This document shows positions 11,187 to 22,950 of a DNA stretch of 64,000 bases, in pieces; positions within the stretch are counted from its first letter, which is position 1; each line of letters starts with the position of its first letter. Source of the DNA: Cyclina sinensis (Eukaryota; Mollusca; Bivalvia; Venerida; Veneridae); contig JAAONU010000016.1 in assembly GCA_012932295.1 (NCBI GenBank), positions 14,362,111 through 14,426,110 on the forward strand. The letters are read 5' to 3'. The notes beneath the pieces are model-generated. The model ran no database searches, was not told the origin of the DNA, and saw only the letters and a list, made by a program, of their open reading frames with translations. The position numbers and the translations under genes were made by a program.

Positions 11187-12776
11187 TGAAATAGAAGTTG
11201 ATAAAAACCTTTTCAGTTTTTTTTCCTGCAATTATTTATTACTCCGAAACATCAGACATGTACTTTTTATATTTTAAATTTACAATTCTATTTTTTCTAG
11301 CCAACACAACATAACAAAACACAACACATACCAAACATAACACAACACAACAAAAGCCAATACAATACAATACAACACATTTATTTTGAATAGGCAAGAA
11401 AGATGATAGTACAACATAAGCTTTGAAAAGCTTTTAAACCGACTGTAATATGTGAAAAAAGATATACAACAGGTAGATAAAACAGCCTCAATAAACTAAG
11501 CCCAATCAAAACAAGTCTAGAAGTTCTGAAATCTGTTGAAGTTATTTAACTTGGGACAGTACCTAAAATCTGCCATAAAAAGAAAATAAAAATATAATTG
11601 CAAATGTGAAACACAACAGATATATAATAGTATGAATAGAAATAAGTCTAAGAGAAGGTAACCTTCCAAATCAGATTCAGAAAGAGCGGAACATTAACTT
11701 CCTCACTGCAACAAAAAGCATGTAAATATGCCAAACATAAGGCTGAAATCGAAAATTCGAGCAAAGCAAATAATATAGTAAAGCAAACTGAAGTACAAGC
11801 AGTTTAGCAATGGCAATGGCGGCATTATAACATATATAACGTGCAAACAAGAGTACACAGCAGGCAATTTGGCAAACTAAGCTACAAGTAGTACAGCCAA
11901 GATAATACACGAAAAGCAAGGAGAAAATAAAACAAGGAGAAAAGGAGCGATTTAGCAGAGCTTAAGCAGAGCTGTGGAACTTAAAACAAAGCATTGCGTG
12001 AAGTTTGATGATAATATATTACTTACAGGCAGCATATTTACAATTCTGTTCATCCCAGAAACCGAGTTGATTTCTTAATTGATTGAAAAGTGTTATTTGT
12101 CTATGGCTTTCTGGTACAGAGCTCTTCAGAACTGAAGTTGCATAGCGGAAAGAATTCTAACCATAGATTTTTGTTTAACTTGAAACACCTGTTGAATATT
12201 AGAATACAATAAGTTACGTCTGGAATCTTTTTTGACTAATAGATCTGAGAGAACTAGACATATTTTTAAAAATCTTGAATGTTTCAAAAGCAATTGTTGT
12301 ATTTCTTAAATGTAGCGAGAGTAGTTTTGCTTTGGTCAGTGATTCATCAAATGTGGTTTTGTTTGCATTATAAACAAATCTCTCTCAACGCATGTTCTTG
12401 AATTGTTTTCAATTATTTTGGACTAAAATCAAAGTAATTTCATAACGTCTTCACATTCAGTGGCGGCACTGCCAACCAGTTTTAAATGTGAAAGCCTTCT
12501 AATGTGATTTTTACTCACTGCAATTGCCTGTTATTAATCTGGGTTTGCCTGTATGCAATTATCTAATCTATTCAGTTAAAATGTCTTTTTCCTACTGTGA
12601 AGTTCTTATCAGCTCTACTTTAGCGAGTGTAATGGGTGTTGTCATTGGAATAGTTATATACGATACTTTCATTATTAAAATTGAAATATATCATTAATAA
12701 AAACATTAAACGGCAATGGAATAAGAACAGAGCCTTGAAAACGTAGTTTCGCTCAGGTGCTTGCAGTGTTACCAAT
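11187..12776. other. Non-coding stretch with CA/AACA-rich low complexity
   Basis: Low-complexity ACAACACAAC/AATACAATAC runs occupy about 11,300-11,385. The remainder holds no recognised gene. Confidence 0.45.
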
Positions 12777-12980
12777 TTATACTTGTGTCCCAGCAATTAA
12801 GTAGCTAGACATCAGGTTGACCTACTTATCAGATATTCCATATAAATTTAGCTGACATTATATACTATTATGTGGCAGACAGTCGAAAGCTCACTAAAAT
12901 GCCTGCAACATATACATTTGCATCGACGGCTGTAGGTCAATCTGATGTCTAGCTTCTTAATTGCTGGGACACAAGTATAA
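12777..12980. mobile_element. Small MITE-like hairpin element
   Basis: A 49-bp left arm (12,777-12,825, with TTGTGTCCCAGCAATTAAG) is inverted at 12,932-12,980 with about two mismatches. The arms enclose a roughly 105-bp AT-rich loop. No clear target duplication was identified outside the arms. Confidence 0.8.
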
Positions 12981-13151
12981 GGACAAAACGGTATACACGT
13001 ATATGAAAGAGAAAGCTTATTTGAAAAATAACAATGATAAATAAGTATGCCTTACAACACTATTGTAAGTTTTCAACAATCTGTGGATGGTTTTTAAACA
13101 TCATACATACAATCTTACATATATAATTTAATCCCCAAAAATAAACTTCTT

Positions 13152-13844
13152 CTATTTCATTGCATAAAACCTTTTCTCTGACCAATTCATGTTATTCCAG
13201 AAGGCATGGTGAATTTCTGTTCTAACATTATCTGTCATAAGTCCACATTGTCTACTTTTTCCACACCTTTTTCCACATCTAGGTTCACCTATAATTCTTT
13301 GTGGCCTAGGTTCTGAATATGTTTTATGTCCATCAACTTTCCATATCCCTTTATAATGCTTTCCTGTCATACGTAGTTTCTTGTTAACATTTCTAGCCCA
13401 AGTTTCAGGATTGGCAAACATACGTTTGGCTCTGCTTGGTTTCTTCGTTTCTGTTGGTTCAGTGTTATATTCTGTTTCAACTACTTCGTCATGATCGACT
13501 GTTTCAGGAACAATAAATGTTTCACCGTGGGATCCTTCTGCTATTGATTCTGTTGAAGTAACTTTTGGTTCTATTACTTCATCGTGTATAAGTGTTTCAG
13601 GCATAATATCAGACGTTAGAACGTCGCCTTTAGAAATGTGTCGTTTATTGTTGTTAATATCTTTGTGAATTTCGTCCTTCTGTTTCTTCTTTCTCTTAAC
13701 TTTCCTGAATGCTTGGAACGACAAATCTGAATCATCCGAATCACTTGTAAAATCACCATTTCGTTTACTTGGCATCCAAGTTTTGTCAGTTGCAGAGTTG
13801 TCTGAATCATAGAAAAATGTCTTTATCAATACTTGATACATCAC
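13152..13844 (-). pseudogene. Cys-rich C-terminal part of an uncharacterised (perhaps transposon-linked) protein
   Basis: A 230-codon frame has an acidic serine stretch (TSDSDDSDLSF), a basic patch (RKVKRKKKQK), Glu/Thr-rich linkers and a C-terminal block: NPETWARNVNKKLRMTGKHY, then EPRCGKRCGKSRQCG and RTEIHHAFWNNMNWSEKRFY. The NP-x-W-x-K/R-N-x-x-K-x-x-R-x-x-G-K-x-Y block followed by paired cysteines and FW-x-x-x-W recalls uncharacterised metazoan proteins that are often multicopy and suspected to derive from transposons (recalled, not checked). The first codons are not real: an upstream frame reading TDSDVSSIDKDIF joins at the A-run 13,811-13,819, implying a frameshift. The frame stops at 13,152, earlier than I would expect for the family. 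Confidence 0.55.
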
Positions 13845-13862
13845 TGTCTGTATTCTCTGTTT

Positions 13863-14361
13863 TTAATTTAAAACTTGTAATTCATTATCATCATTCTCAT
13901 TTACTTTATCATACATTTCGTGATTACTGACTTGCTGACTTTCATTGATTGTTTTAGTTTCTCTAGCATCTTTTTTCCAGTTCTATCTCATATAACTTAC
14001 ACATTTCTAAATTGTTCTTATCACTGCCGTTTACTTTATCATATCTTTTCTGATTATCGACTACCTCACTTTCATGATAAGCTTTGCTTTCTTGAGCAAC
14101 ATTTTCTAGTTCCATCTCTCTTTGTACCTTAGACCTGTCTGGTTCAATGTCCTCATTGTCATTTACTTTATCATATCCTTTCTGAGTATTGACCTTCTTA
14201 CTTTCACTGGAAGTTTTGTTTTCTCCAGCACTTTTTACCAGTTCTTTCTCTCTTTGTAACTTACACCTGTCTGGTTCAATATCATCATTGTCGTTTACTT
14301 TATTATATCGTTGCTGAGTATTGACTTTCTCAGATTTTAGTAGATTTTCTTTCTCTAGCAA
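13863..14361 (-). pseudogene. Acidic repeat region of the same broken gene
   Basis: Four 43-44-residue repeats are visible around a YDKVNDNEDIEPDR core, ending in a QREKEL-type coiled segment. Three lie in the frame 13,963-14,361. The fourth (RETKTINES, then YDKVNENDDNELQ) is recovered only after a frame change at the T-run 13,970-13,976. Another change is needed near 14,332-14,340, and one more near 13,865. All four breaks of this locus sit at A/T runs, so either it is a decayed gene or the assembly has homopolymer errors. Confidence 0.55.
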
Positions 14362-14456
14362 CTTTTTTAAGTGCCATCTGCACCATACGTCTTGATATTG
14401 ATGCCATAGCTAATGCTTGAATTACCAGTAGTTACAATGATTTATTGTTTAATTTA

Positions 14457-14714
14457 TCATATTAAGCACTTTTCATAGTAATAATATGCGCCAAGTTCTG
14501 CTGTAATTCCATTTGGTAGATTGTTTATACATTTGAAATGGTATCGTAAACGACATGACCAACAAAACAACCATATATCACCATTAATGTCATACAAGAA
14601 CACTTTATTTCCAGGCAGGAATTCATATTCCAGTTTTAAACTATTGAATGGACGTTTCATGCATACTTCACAAATCCATTCATCATCAGGTGGTGTACCC
14701 GAAGACACTGACAT
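14457..14714 (-). CDS. PHD-like zinc-finger ORF, N-terminal part of the same locus
   Basis: The 85-codon frame starts at an ATG (14,714) and has WICEVC, then a 37-residue spacer, CWSC, a four-residue gap, H and C (CWSCRLRYHFKCI), and a later KC. This C2-C2-H-C order resembles the first part of a PHD finger, a module usually binding histone tails, though the last cysteine pair is incomplete here. It lies about 95 bp upstream of the repeat region on the same strand, so one protein with PHD-like, repeat and Cys-rich parts is plausible. The join (intron or indel, 14,362-14,456) is unresolved. Confidence 0.5.
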   Translation of the reverse strand: MSVSSGTPPDDEWICEVCMKRPFNSLKLEYEFLPGNKVFLYDINGDIWLFCWSCRLRYHFKCINNLPNGITAELGAYYYYEKCLI

Positions 14715-16307
14715 TTTATTCTGAGAAAGATAAAAACCTGTAATTATGGAAATTTAACACAGTTAAAACTGTGCTGATGGGGGCTGTTGATATTACTTAG
14801 CTGACTATGAAAATTCGAAAAGGTCGTATATCAGTACAGTCTCATAATTTTCGGTGAAATTTATTTAAAACAGAAATCGCGCATGTCGGAAATATCTTAA
14901 ATGATAATGCATTTTCTGCAAATGAAACTAAATAAATATACAATACCAATTTAATCCAATGTACACCTTATCATTAAAATCATAGCAGAAAATAAATGCA
15001 GACTAAATGTAACATTTGATGTAAGTTCTGTTCTTTTCCTGTATATCTGCATTTATTACGAAAATTCCAAATAATCCAATTTATTTCAAAAATTATTGTA
15101 TAAAATATTTTGGAGTAACGATAATCAACAACCCAAGTGTTAAAAATTTACCTGTTAGATCTATCTGCCGGTTATTATTGTATCTGGCTATTGTGTTTAT
15201 AATATTTTCTGGGAATTTGATTACTTGTTGGATTTGTGTGCATTCAAAAAAAGATGTTGTAAAGTTTCGCGACTGTTTTTGCAAACTGTGCATTGTCCTA
15301 TCCTCCGTAAACAATGTATTGTGGAGATATTTGAATTGTGTTTTTTTTTAGATTTAACAGAAGAATAAGTTTATAAATGTTGGACCATACTGGAGACCAT
15401 ATAATTTGGTATAGAGTATTTAACTCTCTACATATAATTTGGTATAGAGTATTTAACTCTTGCGACTTATTATCAGTCTTAAAAGGTATTAAATTAATGT
15501 ACTTGTAACTACTAAGTATTAAGCGCATTTTTAACTCACTTGGACTTAAAATTGTTCCACGTTTTGACAGGATATATGGATTTTATCTCGAAACCTTTTT
15601 TATTTTTTAAATTTTTTACTATAACTTCTATATTAAAATATAGTCCACGCTACATCCCCAAAACCGCTTGGGGGATTTTATTATATATAAATCATCAGTT
15701 CGGGTTGGGAATAAAACAATATTGTTCGTATTCAAGGCTAAACTCACAGCTTTCTCATTCATTGAATAATTATGTCTTTAGCCTTCATATAAAAATCTGA
15801 AGCAGAAAAACATTACTTTACCATTTACCTTCAGTCCATGCTCTATTTTGAGTCACAGGCATATTCAATTATATATTTACACCAGTTTTATTTCAAAGCT
15901 ACATTTCGGGGGCATATGTCAATTTCCAATGACAGCTCTTATTTGGCTTCTAGTTTACAGTGTTCTCCTCATGTTATTTAATTAGAAACATTCAATTAAA
16001 ATAATCAAGAAAAATAAAATGTACGTGATAATATCGAAATTCGCGAAACCCTCATACTCGCTTATATTTGCCAGTCATGAATAACCCTAACATGTAAAAC
16101 AAACCTCACAAACATTTTTTCTCTTATAGAAGAAAACGACAAGCAATCAATTTATTCGAGCTTTATTTGATCACTAAATTAGACATTTCGTATATATCAT
16201 ATTTATATAGAAAGAATATTAACCCTTTAACAAAAAACATAATTTGATTTGACAAAAAAAAATGTTATGATGGAGGTCATTTTATAGGTGTTATAACTAT
16301 TGTTTCC
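14715..16307. other. Non-coding stretch with one short duplication
   Basis: A 29-bp segment (ATATAATTTGGTATAGAGTA...) occurs twice at 15,401 and 15,434. No gene was recognised in the remainder. Confidence 0.45.
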
Positions 16308-16559
16308 TTAAATGGCTGTCACTTGTTTTTTGCTACATCTTGTGTTTGCATCCAAGGGAGCATGTGCGTGAGTATTAAATGCATCAATGCAGATTCTTCC
16401 TTTATTAAATACAGCGAAGGTTTCAGAATATAGAATGTATTTTTCTTTGTTTACAGGCCTTGCATATTTGGACGATTTTGCCTTGAATATTTTATCTATA
16501 TCAAATGCTTCAAGTCTGTCAGCTTCACCATATGATACAACTTCATTGAATACATACAA
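16308..16559 (-). CDS. Hypothetical ORF, 83 codons
   Basis: The product contains SYGEADRLEAFDIDKIFKAK and VNKEKYILYSETFAVFNKG, a mixed composition that looks more protein-like than the surrounding AT-rich frames. No family is recognised and no splice sites clearly frame it. The opposite strand is open too. It may be a single exon or chance. Confidence 0.22.
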   Translation of the reverse strand: MYVFNEVVSYGEADRLEAFDIDKIFKAKSSKYARPVNKEKYILYSETFAVFNKGRICIDAFNTHAHAPLDANTRCSKKQVTAI

Positions 16560-18334
16560 AGAACGAGAGCTGCGTCAACGTACGCGAGTTGTGCACGCCC
16601 ACTGTGAGGAGATCAGCTACAAAACTTCGGGAACAAATGAAACTGTGACTGTAAAATAAAACGGAAATATTTCAGGGTCGGATGTGTTAATGTGTCAGAA
16701 TAGAATGCTTAAATGGTTTATCTTTGAAATTAGTGTTTTAAACTGGATTATGCTGAACAATGACTAATTCAGCAAGTTTTCAAGTTCCAGTTCAAAATCG
16801 GTTTCAGAAGAAAATGGCAGAGGATGCAAACATCCAGTGCATTGGAAAGGAACTTATTGCTTGTTCTATGAATGTCAAACTAACAAATTTATTTGATGAA
16901 CTGAGATTTACAAAAACCCAGTAACTGTCATGAAGTTCGAATATTGTGAATTTTCAAAACACTCTAGGTCAAAATGAACAACAAACTTAAACAGGTGGTA
17001 AAACCTAACAAAATGCTCAGACTGAATTTTCACGTGCATTACCGTAGAAGTCTATAGATTTAGAGGCATAATCTTGAAGGAATAACTCGTTTCAAGGTGG
17101 TAACCCCTTGATATTTAGGGTGATAGTTCAGAAATGAGATAAAAATGTTTTAATGTGATTAGTGATTTTTTGGAGTTGAAGCTGGATATAGACACAGGGG
17201 AAATATAAATAAAGGCTTTGTGCAAAAACTAAGGTTAGTGTAAGAACTTTAACAAAAAAGACCAGTCAGGCTTCGGCGATGTAGAATACATAAGGAGCAG
17301 GATATATATGCTAAAAGTTTTCCCAGGGTTCTCTACTTATTACGATCTACTTATTACGATCTACAAGCTGTCAGAAGTAGATCATGGCCGAAATACATGT
17401 ATAAGGAGTACAATGTATCACTCAAAGGACTGAACGAAAAGGTATACATAGTGTATCCAGCAAAATAATCGCATAAGGGCACGTTGTATTTGTGAGACCA
17501 TTTAGTGCATTATGACAGCCTTACACAAATTAATCGCTGAGCAGATCATTTCAGTAACAGTCATCTCACCAAAACATGAATGAAACTGTACAGTCAGTTA
17601 TCAGTTACGTACCCCAAGGCAAAAAAGGACAGAGAAAACATAAGCCTAGAACATGTGTTCCGCTCATCTGAGATATGAGACAAATCAGTCCGCTCCCCCC
17701 CCCCCATCCAGCTTCCAGGATATTCTACATCAAGCTATGCACCTTGTTGAGTTAAATCAACCATGTGTACTTACAAATGTTTTGAACACAGATACAGACA
17801 GCCACCCGTGTCGAAGCGATGAAATAATTTCTTATGACGTCCATATTATAAATCCTTCACAAACAGTTTCAAGTGTAACTGAATATAGACAGGATATTTA
17901 ACCATGTGAAACTGCTATGATACAAGCAGTGCCACTGAGCGGGCAATCGACATACTCTGAAAGATCACCTTAAGGCATTAGATTCCATATACCCTACCTC
18001 CACTTTGAAGAGTGTTCAATTCCATTAATTTGTATTGGATTGAAACATTTTTACTGAAGGACACGGGTTCAAACCCCACTAAATTTTTTCTCTGGTTTTT
18101 GGCAGTTTTGTTTATGTTGTTTCGGTTTTACAACTGTTACTTTTATAGAAGTTAAATTCAATTTATTTCGTTCTAAATATATCTCAATTGTTGCAAAGCT
18201 TTTCAACATGGTAAATCGATGAAAATCGGGTATTTGTGCTGAGTCAGCAAGTCCGTACAGACAAAACATGTCTGTGATCAGAAATTTGGCTGATTTGACT
18301 GTTGATATTAATAGAAATAAGGAACACCGTTGTA
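16560..18334. other. Non-coding stretch with weak repeat traces
   Basis: A box-B-like ACGGGTTCAAACCCC at about 18,063 is followed by ACTAAATTTTTTCTC, which suggests a SINE remnant without a visible box A. A 17-bp direct repeat (TACTTATTACGATCTAC) lies at 17,334 and 17,349. No gene was recognised. Confidence 0.4.
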
Positions 18335-18481
18335 TTGGACACCAGATAGATAAGGCATTTCCAACAGCCAGCTCTGTAGCGACATGGTTAGAGTGATTTG
18401 AACGTTTGCTAGTTAAGCAACGTTATCAATGGTTAGTATTTAGACGGGTGTCCGAAACGGATACTATCGGCCAGGTTACTA
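18335..18481 (+). repeat. Dispersed repeat with GGACACC ends, copy 2
   Basis: This matches the copy at 2,623-2,775 (inverted) and the one at 18,640-18,787. It begins TTGGACACCAGATAGATAAG, contains AACGTTTGCTAGTTAAGCAA, and carries GGGTGTCC near its other end, so it has short inverted termini. Confidence 0.75.
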
Positions 18482-18639
18482 TTATGATGGCAGCGGTGTT
18501 CTACGGATCTTTGCGGGCTTTTTACCTTGGTTAGTGCCTATGTGCACTGGACATGCAAATCTTTTGCCCGGTTGTAGTGGAACGGGCTCTCTGTAGGAAG
18601 CTGTGCCCGTACCCTGAAGGTTAAAGAGGCAATGAGTGT

Positions 18640-18787
18640 AGTGGACACCGGATAGATAAGGCCTCGCTGTTGTGCAAGCTCTTTAGCGACATGGTTAGAG
18701 TGTCCGGAACGTTTGCTAGTTAAGCAACGTTATCCATAGTCATTACTTGGACTGGTATCCGAAACCGACGTCGTCGGCCTGTTTACT
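18640..18787 (+). repeat. Dispersed repeat with GGACACC ends, copy 3
   Basis: This is a direct copy of 18,335-18,481 after about 160 bp of unrelated sequence. GTGGACACCGGATAGATAAG starts the unit, and the shared core includes GCGACATGGTTAGAGTG. Two copies side by side suggest a local duplication or a pair bounding a larger mobile unit. Confidence 0.75.
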
Positions 18788-19224
18788 AAACCGTGATCAG
18801 TCAAGAAACATACCTTCCTGTGGTAAGGGTGCTAATAGATAGAACGTTTCGGAGGAGGCCCGCCTTCGATACTCCAATTTAAGTATTAATGGATTGCAGA
18901 GTAAAAGTAAAGATAAATTAAAGTCAGCATTTTATGTGTTTTTATGATACTGTTGTTGTTTCATTTTCTTGAACATAGACTGATTTTTTTTCGTATGTAC
19001 TTGTAGAAGGTTTAATCATTTTATTAAAAGTACAGTTAAGTGTTATTCGGTAGGTGTTCTTATATTACTATATCAAAAATCCAGCTCTGTTGATCTGAAA
19101 TGTACAGTTTGTTTTCTGACATAATGCACTTGTATTTCTTTTTATTTTTTATGTAAACTCAAGTCCTTCATTTCAACAAAATACATTTTGTTAAACTACA
19201 AAACATTCATTTGTTTTCTTTCAG

Positions 19225-19567
19225 TTACAATAGCAAGTGTTCATCCTAACGTTGAAACATGTAGAACCAATTGTTCAAGTGTAGAGGAGGCACCGTGGTC
19301 CATGGGTAGAGCGCAGGGCTCCGGATCCGAAAGTCGCGGGATCGAATCCCGTCAGAGGCGAGATTCTCTCACGATCTTCACATTTGTCCACGCTGCGCGA
19401 ATACTGGTATGGAACCCAGGAAGTAGTCATCGAGCGTGATGAATCTAAGTAAGAACTTGTATCGCAATCGATGTAAAATAAATGAATCTAAACAAATTGT
19501 TCATGTAACCGTCAGCAGAAGAGAAGGTATTTTGAAACACGCAACTTTACATTGAAAAATATATCAG
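19225..19567 (+). pseudogene. Short exon of an unknown gene, interrupted by a SINE
   Basis: A strong acceptor (TTGTTTTCTTTCAG, exon from 19,225) and a consensus donor (ATCAG|GTGAGC, exon to 19,567) bound a stretch whose flanks stay open once the SINE and one copy of its target duplication are ignored. The uninterrupted exon would be 117 bp and phase 1 to phase 1, a symmetry common for extracellular modules. The left side encodes VHPNVETCRTNCS and the right side CNRQQKRRYFETRNFTLKNI, both Cys/Asn-rich and possibly secreted. The insert adds 226 bp, which is not a multiple of three, so the present allele is frameshifted. The parent gene was not identified. Confidence 0.5.
19278..19494 (+). mobile_element. 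tRNA-derived SINE (Arg-like head) with target duplication
   Basis: The 217-bp element has box A-like CCGTGGTCCATGGGTAGAGC, an anticodon region GGGCTCCGGATCC suggesting CCG (Arg), and box B GGGATCGAATCCC. The body ends in an AT-rich AAATAAATGAATCTAAA tail. The 9-bp duplication AATTGTTCA flanks it exactly (19,269-19,277 and 19,495-19,503). It belongs to a different family from the Thr-type SINEs of this window. Confidence 0.9.
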
Positions 19568-20502
19568 GTGAGCACCAACGTATCATAATCAAACGAAATC
19601 AAAGGCTATTCAATGTCAACGAATATGTCTGCAGTTGGTCTGTATTATATTAAAACGAAAACTTTTTTACTACCATGTTTCATGCTATTATAACAAGAGT
19701 TTCCTCCTTTTTACTTTTCCGCTCTTGAAAAATGGCTCCTCCCATTTTTAATCCTTGGCTGTCTTCAGGAAATTGTAATATGAGGAACTCCGAAGTTAAA
19801 AAAACCTCTACAAATGTTAATATGTATAAATGTAAAAGTCATGCGTGCTGTCAACTGAATGCGTTAACTGATGCAGATAAATTGCAAAACTACGTGTAGT
19901 ACGGTGCAAGACGTGTCCTGTACTTAGACTGTCTACATTTGTACATATCCTAACTTTGAGTTTGAAATCTACAATTTACTTTCACTGCATGTTATCTCTT
20001 TACTTATTACACCCCTACTAAATGGTGGCTCTTCCATATTTTGGTGATCTGTTAAAATGAGAGCCCTCGACCAAAACAAGGCTGAAAAAGGTAAGCGCAT
20101 TTTATAAAAATATCCGTTGTTAAAGAACATGCTTTTTTTTCTAAAATCGAAGAATGTTATGCCACGTAGAACACTTTTCTCATCATTTTGGATGCAATTT
20201 CGATAAGAAATACCCCAAAATGACGTTGCTAGAACTTGTACCAAATATCAACTCGTGAGTTTTCCCTTACGAGGAGACACATATGGAGTGGTTTTTTTAC
20301 CGTTAAGTAGATGTTGGCCTACTTAATCGTGCATGTAACATTGTTCCAACCTTCCCTTTGGCTCAACACATAAAATTGTTCACAGAGCTCGGTTAAAAAG
20401 AAAATACGTTTTTTTCAAATGTGATCGAGCCTTCGACAAGGTGCTGGCACCATCGGTAATGTGAAAGAGCACTCGCAAATGTGATGGAGCCAACACCGTC
20501 AT
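19568..20502. other. Non-coding stretch with a diverged internal repeat
   Basis: Segments around 19,720-19,760 and 20,020-20,060 share an AAATGGTGGCTCTTCC-like motif. No gene was recognised. Confidence 0.4.
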
Positions 20503-20754
20503 TCAGTAAGTGTTTTTGTTTTCAATAACAGCACTAACTGTGTTCATTTTCTGTGCACGCGGCTTCCTTTTGGGTTTTAGCTGCGGGAAGTTGAGAATGT
20601 CTTGCATCTGTTTTGCCTCTGGTGGTAAACTACTTTTTTTGGTGTTTGCTTTATGCCCATTTTCTTGGAGCGTGTTTTTTATATACTTGCAAAGCACGAT
20701 TTCGAATTTGTATACCATACGCAAAGCATACGTAGAGAGCAGGCTGCCGCTCAT
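20503..20754 (-). CDS. Hypothetical basic ORF, 83 codons
   Basis: The product includes MVYKFEIVLCKYIKNTLQEN and LNFPQLKPKRKPRAQK, a lysine/proline-rich tail. No family is recognised, no initiation context or splice sites support it, and the plus strand is open across the same bases. It may be an exon of an unknown gene or chance. Confidence 0.2.
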   Translation of the reverse strand: MSGSLLSTYALRMVYKFEIVLCKYIKNTLQENGHKANTKKSSLPPEAKQMQDILNFPQLKPKRKPRAQKMNTVSAVIENKNTY

Positions 20755-20779
20755 TAGACGTTTGCTTTCAGATCGTTGA

Positions 20780-21539
20780 AATTCACATTTTTTTTTTTTT
20801 TGCTTTTTTCCTGGTTGGTTAATATGTAGATCCTTACAGGTTATAAACTCATTCGACTGGAATAAGCTTTTTTTCGTTTTCAGTACGTTACGTTTACCAC
20901 CGAGGTAAACATTCGTCCTTTTTTTGGGCGTATTCGAACTTTACCAAATTTCTGAAATTTTCTCACGTTTGTTTCTTCAATTCGTTTTAGTGAAAACAAC
21001 TACAAACGTATGTGTTTAAATAGTAAGACGATTTGTTTCGAAGTAGATTTATCTAAATAGTTTTGCTGTTTTAATACATAATTATTGACTGAGAATGTAT
21101 TCTCTTTGAAGTCTAAGAAAAATAATAAAAAATATTATTTCGTTATTTCAATGTCATAAATATCTGCCTTTAAACATAAAAAAAACATTCCTAAAACATA
21201 TGCGATATTAAGATTTATTGACACGTTAACTGCACTGCTCGTAGAGAAATGATCACTGTGAATGGAAGGGCTGCAACTAGAAAGAACCAGTTTTTCAACT
21301 TCCGTTCACAAAAGAAAGAAGAAACAAAAAAATGTACATGCATAGCATTATATATTTATTTCAAAGTAACAAGAAGTCTTCAACTGCCTCTGTAATCAAT
21401 ATACATGATTTTTCATCATGAACAAATATGTGTAAAGAAACTTTTTTAAAGAACGACATCAATTTTCACGGATATATGTGTATTAATTAGCTTAAATAGC
21501 TTGAATATGAAATCATTTCTATCACGCCTGTAACTAAAA
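20780..21539. other. Non-coding AT-rich stretch
   Basis: Nothing recognised beyond homopolymer runs. Confidence 0.4.
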
Positions 21540-22950
21540 TAGCGACTGATTAGGCTTGTTTTCTAAATACACTTACATAGTAGCTTGTAAATGAAGTTAA
21601 ATAAAGTGAAGTTGTGCCTTTAATCTGAATCAGCTTATGTTGTAGCTTGCAGGTGAAGTAAGTTTTGACGTAGTTTGTATCTGAAATAGCACATGACGTA
21701 GTTTGTATGATTAAAATCATGTAACAGCTTGTTTCTGAATTAAAGTACCTATGATTGAATCTAAATAAAGTCACGTCATTACTTGTACTTGAATTCTTAT
21801 GTCTGTATTAATTAATCTCGTACGTTGTTTTTAGAAAACTTAAGTCGTAGCTTGTTTTTTACTTTATGTATGTAGTAGATATTTGAAATATAGCATGAAT
21901 CTAAGTTATCACTCGTCCTAATCTATGTCTGAATTTACTGACGTCTTACCTTGTATCTTACTTTGGTGTATCTTATATCTTAATAAACTTATGTAGTCCG
22001 AGTTTATCTAAATAAAAATCGCTGTTTGCCTTTGATTTAAGATACATTTTATCTTGAATCAGCAATAGTTTTGGACGTAGTTTGTATGTAAATCTTTTTT
22101 TATTTTTTTTTTTTATTTTCGTAGCGCTTTATTTAACTAGCGTGTAAGAAGCTAATAATTACCTCATAGCTTTTTTTCTGAAATAAATTACGTCATATCT
22201 TGTATTAATCTTAAATTATTTCGAAACTTTTAGTTTTACCTTTTGTTGCCGGAATTATTGTCTGTATTATATTACCATTTACTTCGTATCCGATCAAAAA
22301 CAAAACAAAAAACATGTCGTTGCTTGATTGTAACTAACTTTTGTCGAAGCTTGTTTCTGAATAAGTTGTTGTCATAGGTAGTACCTTCATAAACTTACGC
22401 CGTAGCTTGTTTCCTAATCTGAAAACGTCGTTGGCTTGTGTCTGTAGCTTATACCTAAATTAACGTTGGTCATAGCTTGTTTCAAAATTAACTTTTCTGA
22501 GTTTACTTACGTCGTTGTGTGTCATAACATTGTCTCAAATTTGTAACTTGTACCTGAACAAGAATATGTCGTAACTTGAATCTGAATAAGAATATGTCGT
22601 AACTTGAACCTGAACAAGAATATGTCGTAACTTGAACCTGAACAAGAATATGTCGTAACTTTTACATGAATAAGAATATGTCGTAACTTGTACCTTGTAC
22701 CTTGTCGTAGTTTTTATTTTTACCAATTTGTGTCCTAGCCATATCTGAATAAGTTTATGCTGTAAGTTACACCCATATATATATAAGATGCCTGTCGTAG
22801 ATTCTATCAGAGGAAAGAGGAAATGTATGCCGCTGCATGCTTCTTAATGTATGTAATTTATATCTGAAAAAGCAAATGTTGAACTAGATGTGTAAATTGT
22901 TTATGATAAAATGTATCGTAGCTTTAGTCTGAATAAGCGTTTCTGGTATC
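21540..22950. repeat. Degenerate minisatellite, about 1.4 kb
   Basis: Diverged copies of a roughly 28-bp unit near TACGTCGTAGCTTGTATCTG plus AATAA occur throughout. The best preserved block (about 22,545-22,700) has five units of AAGAATATGTCGTAACTTGA plus ACCTGAAC. Divergence rises away from that block, as in an old array with one recently amplified core. The minus-strand frame there is repeat-derived. Confidence 0.8.

Noticed and set aside
19305..19375. Possible functional tRNA-Arg gene
   Set aside because: The anticodon stem does not pair properly, and the sequence is the head of a longer element with its own target duplication.
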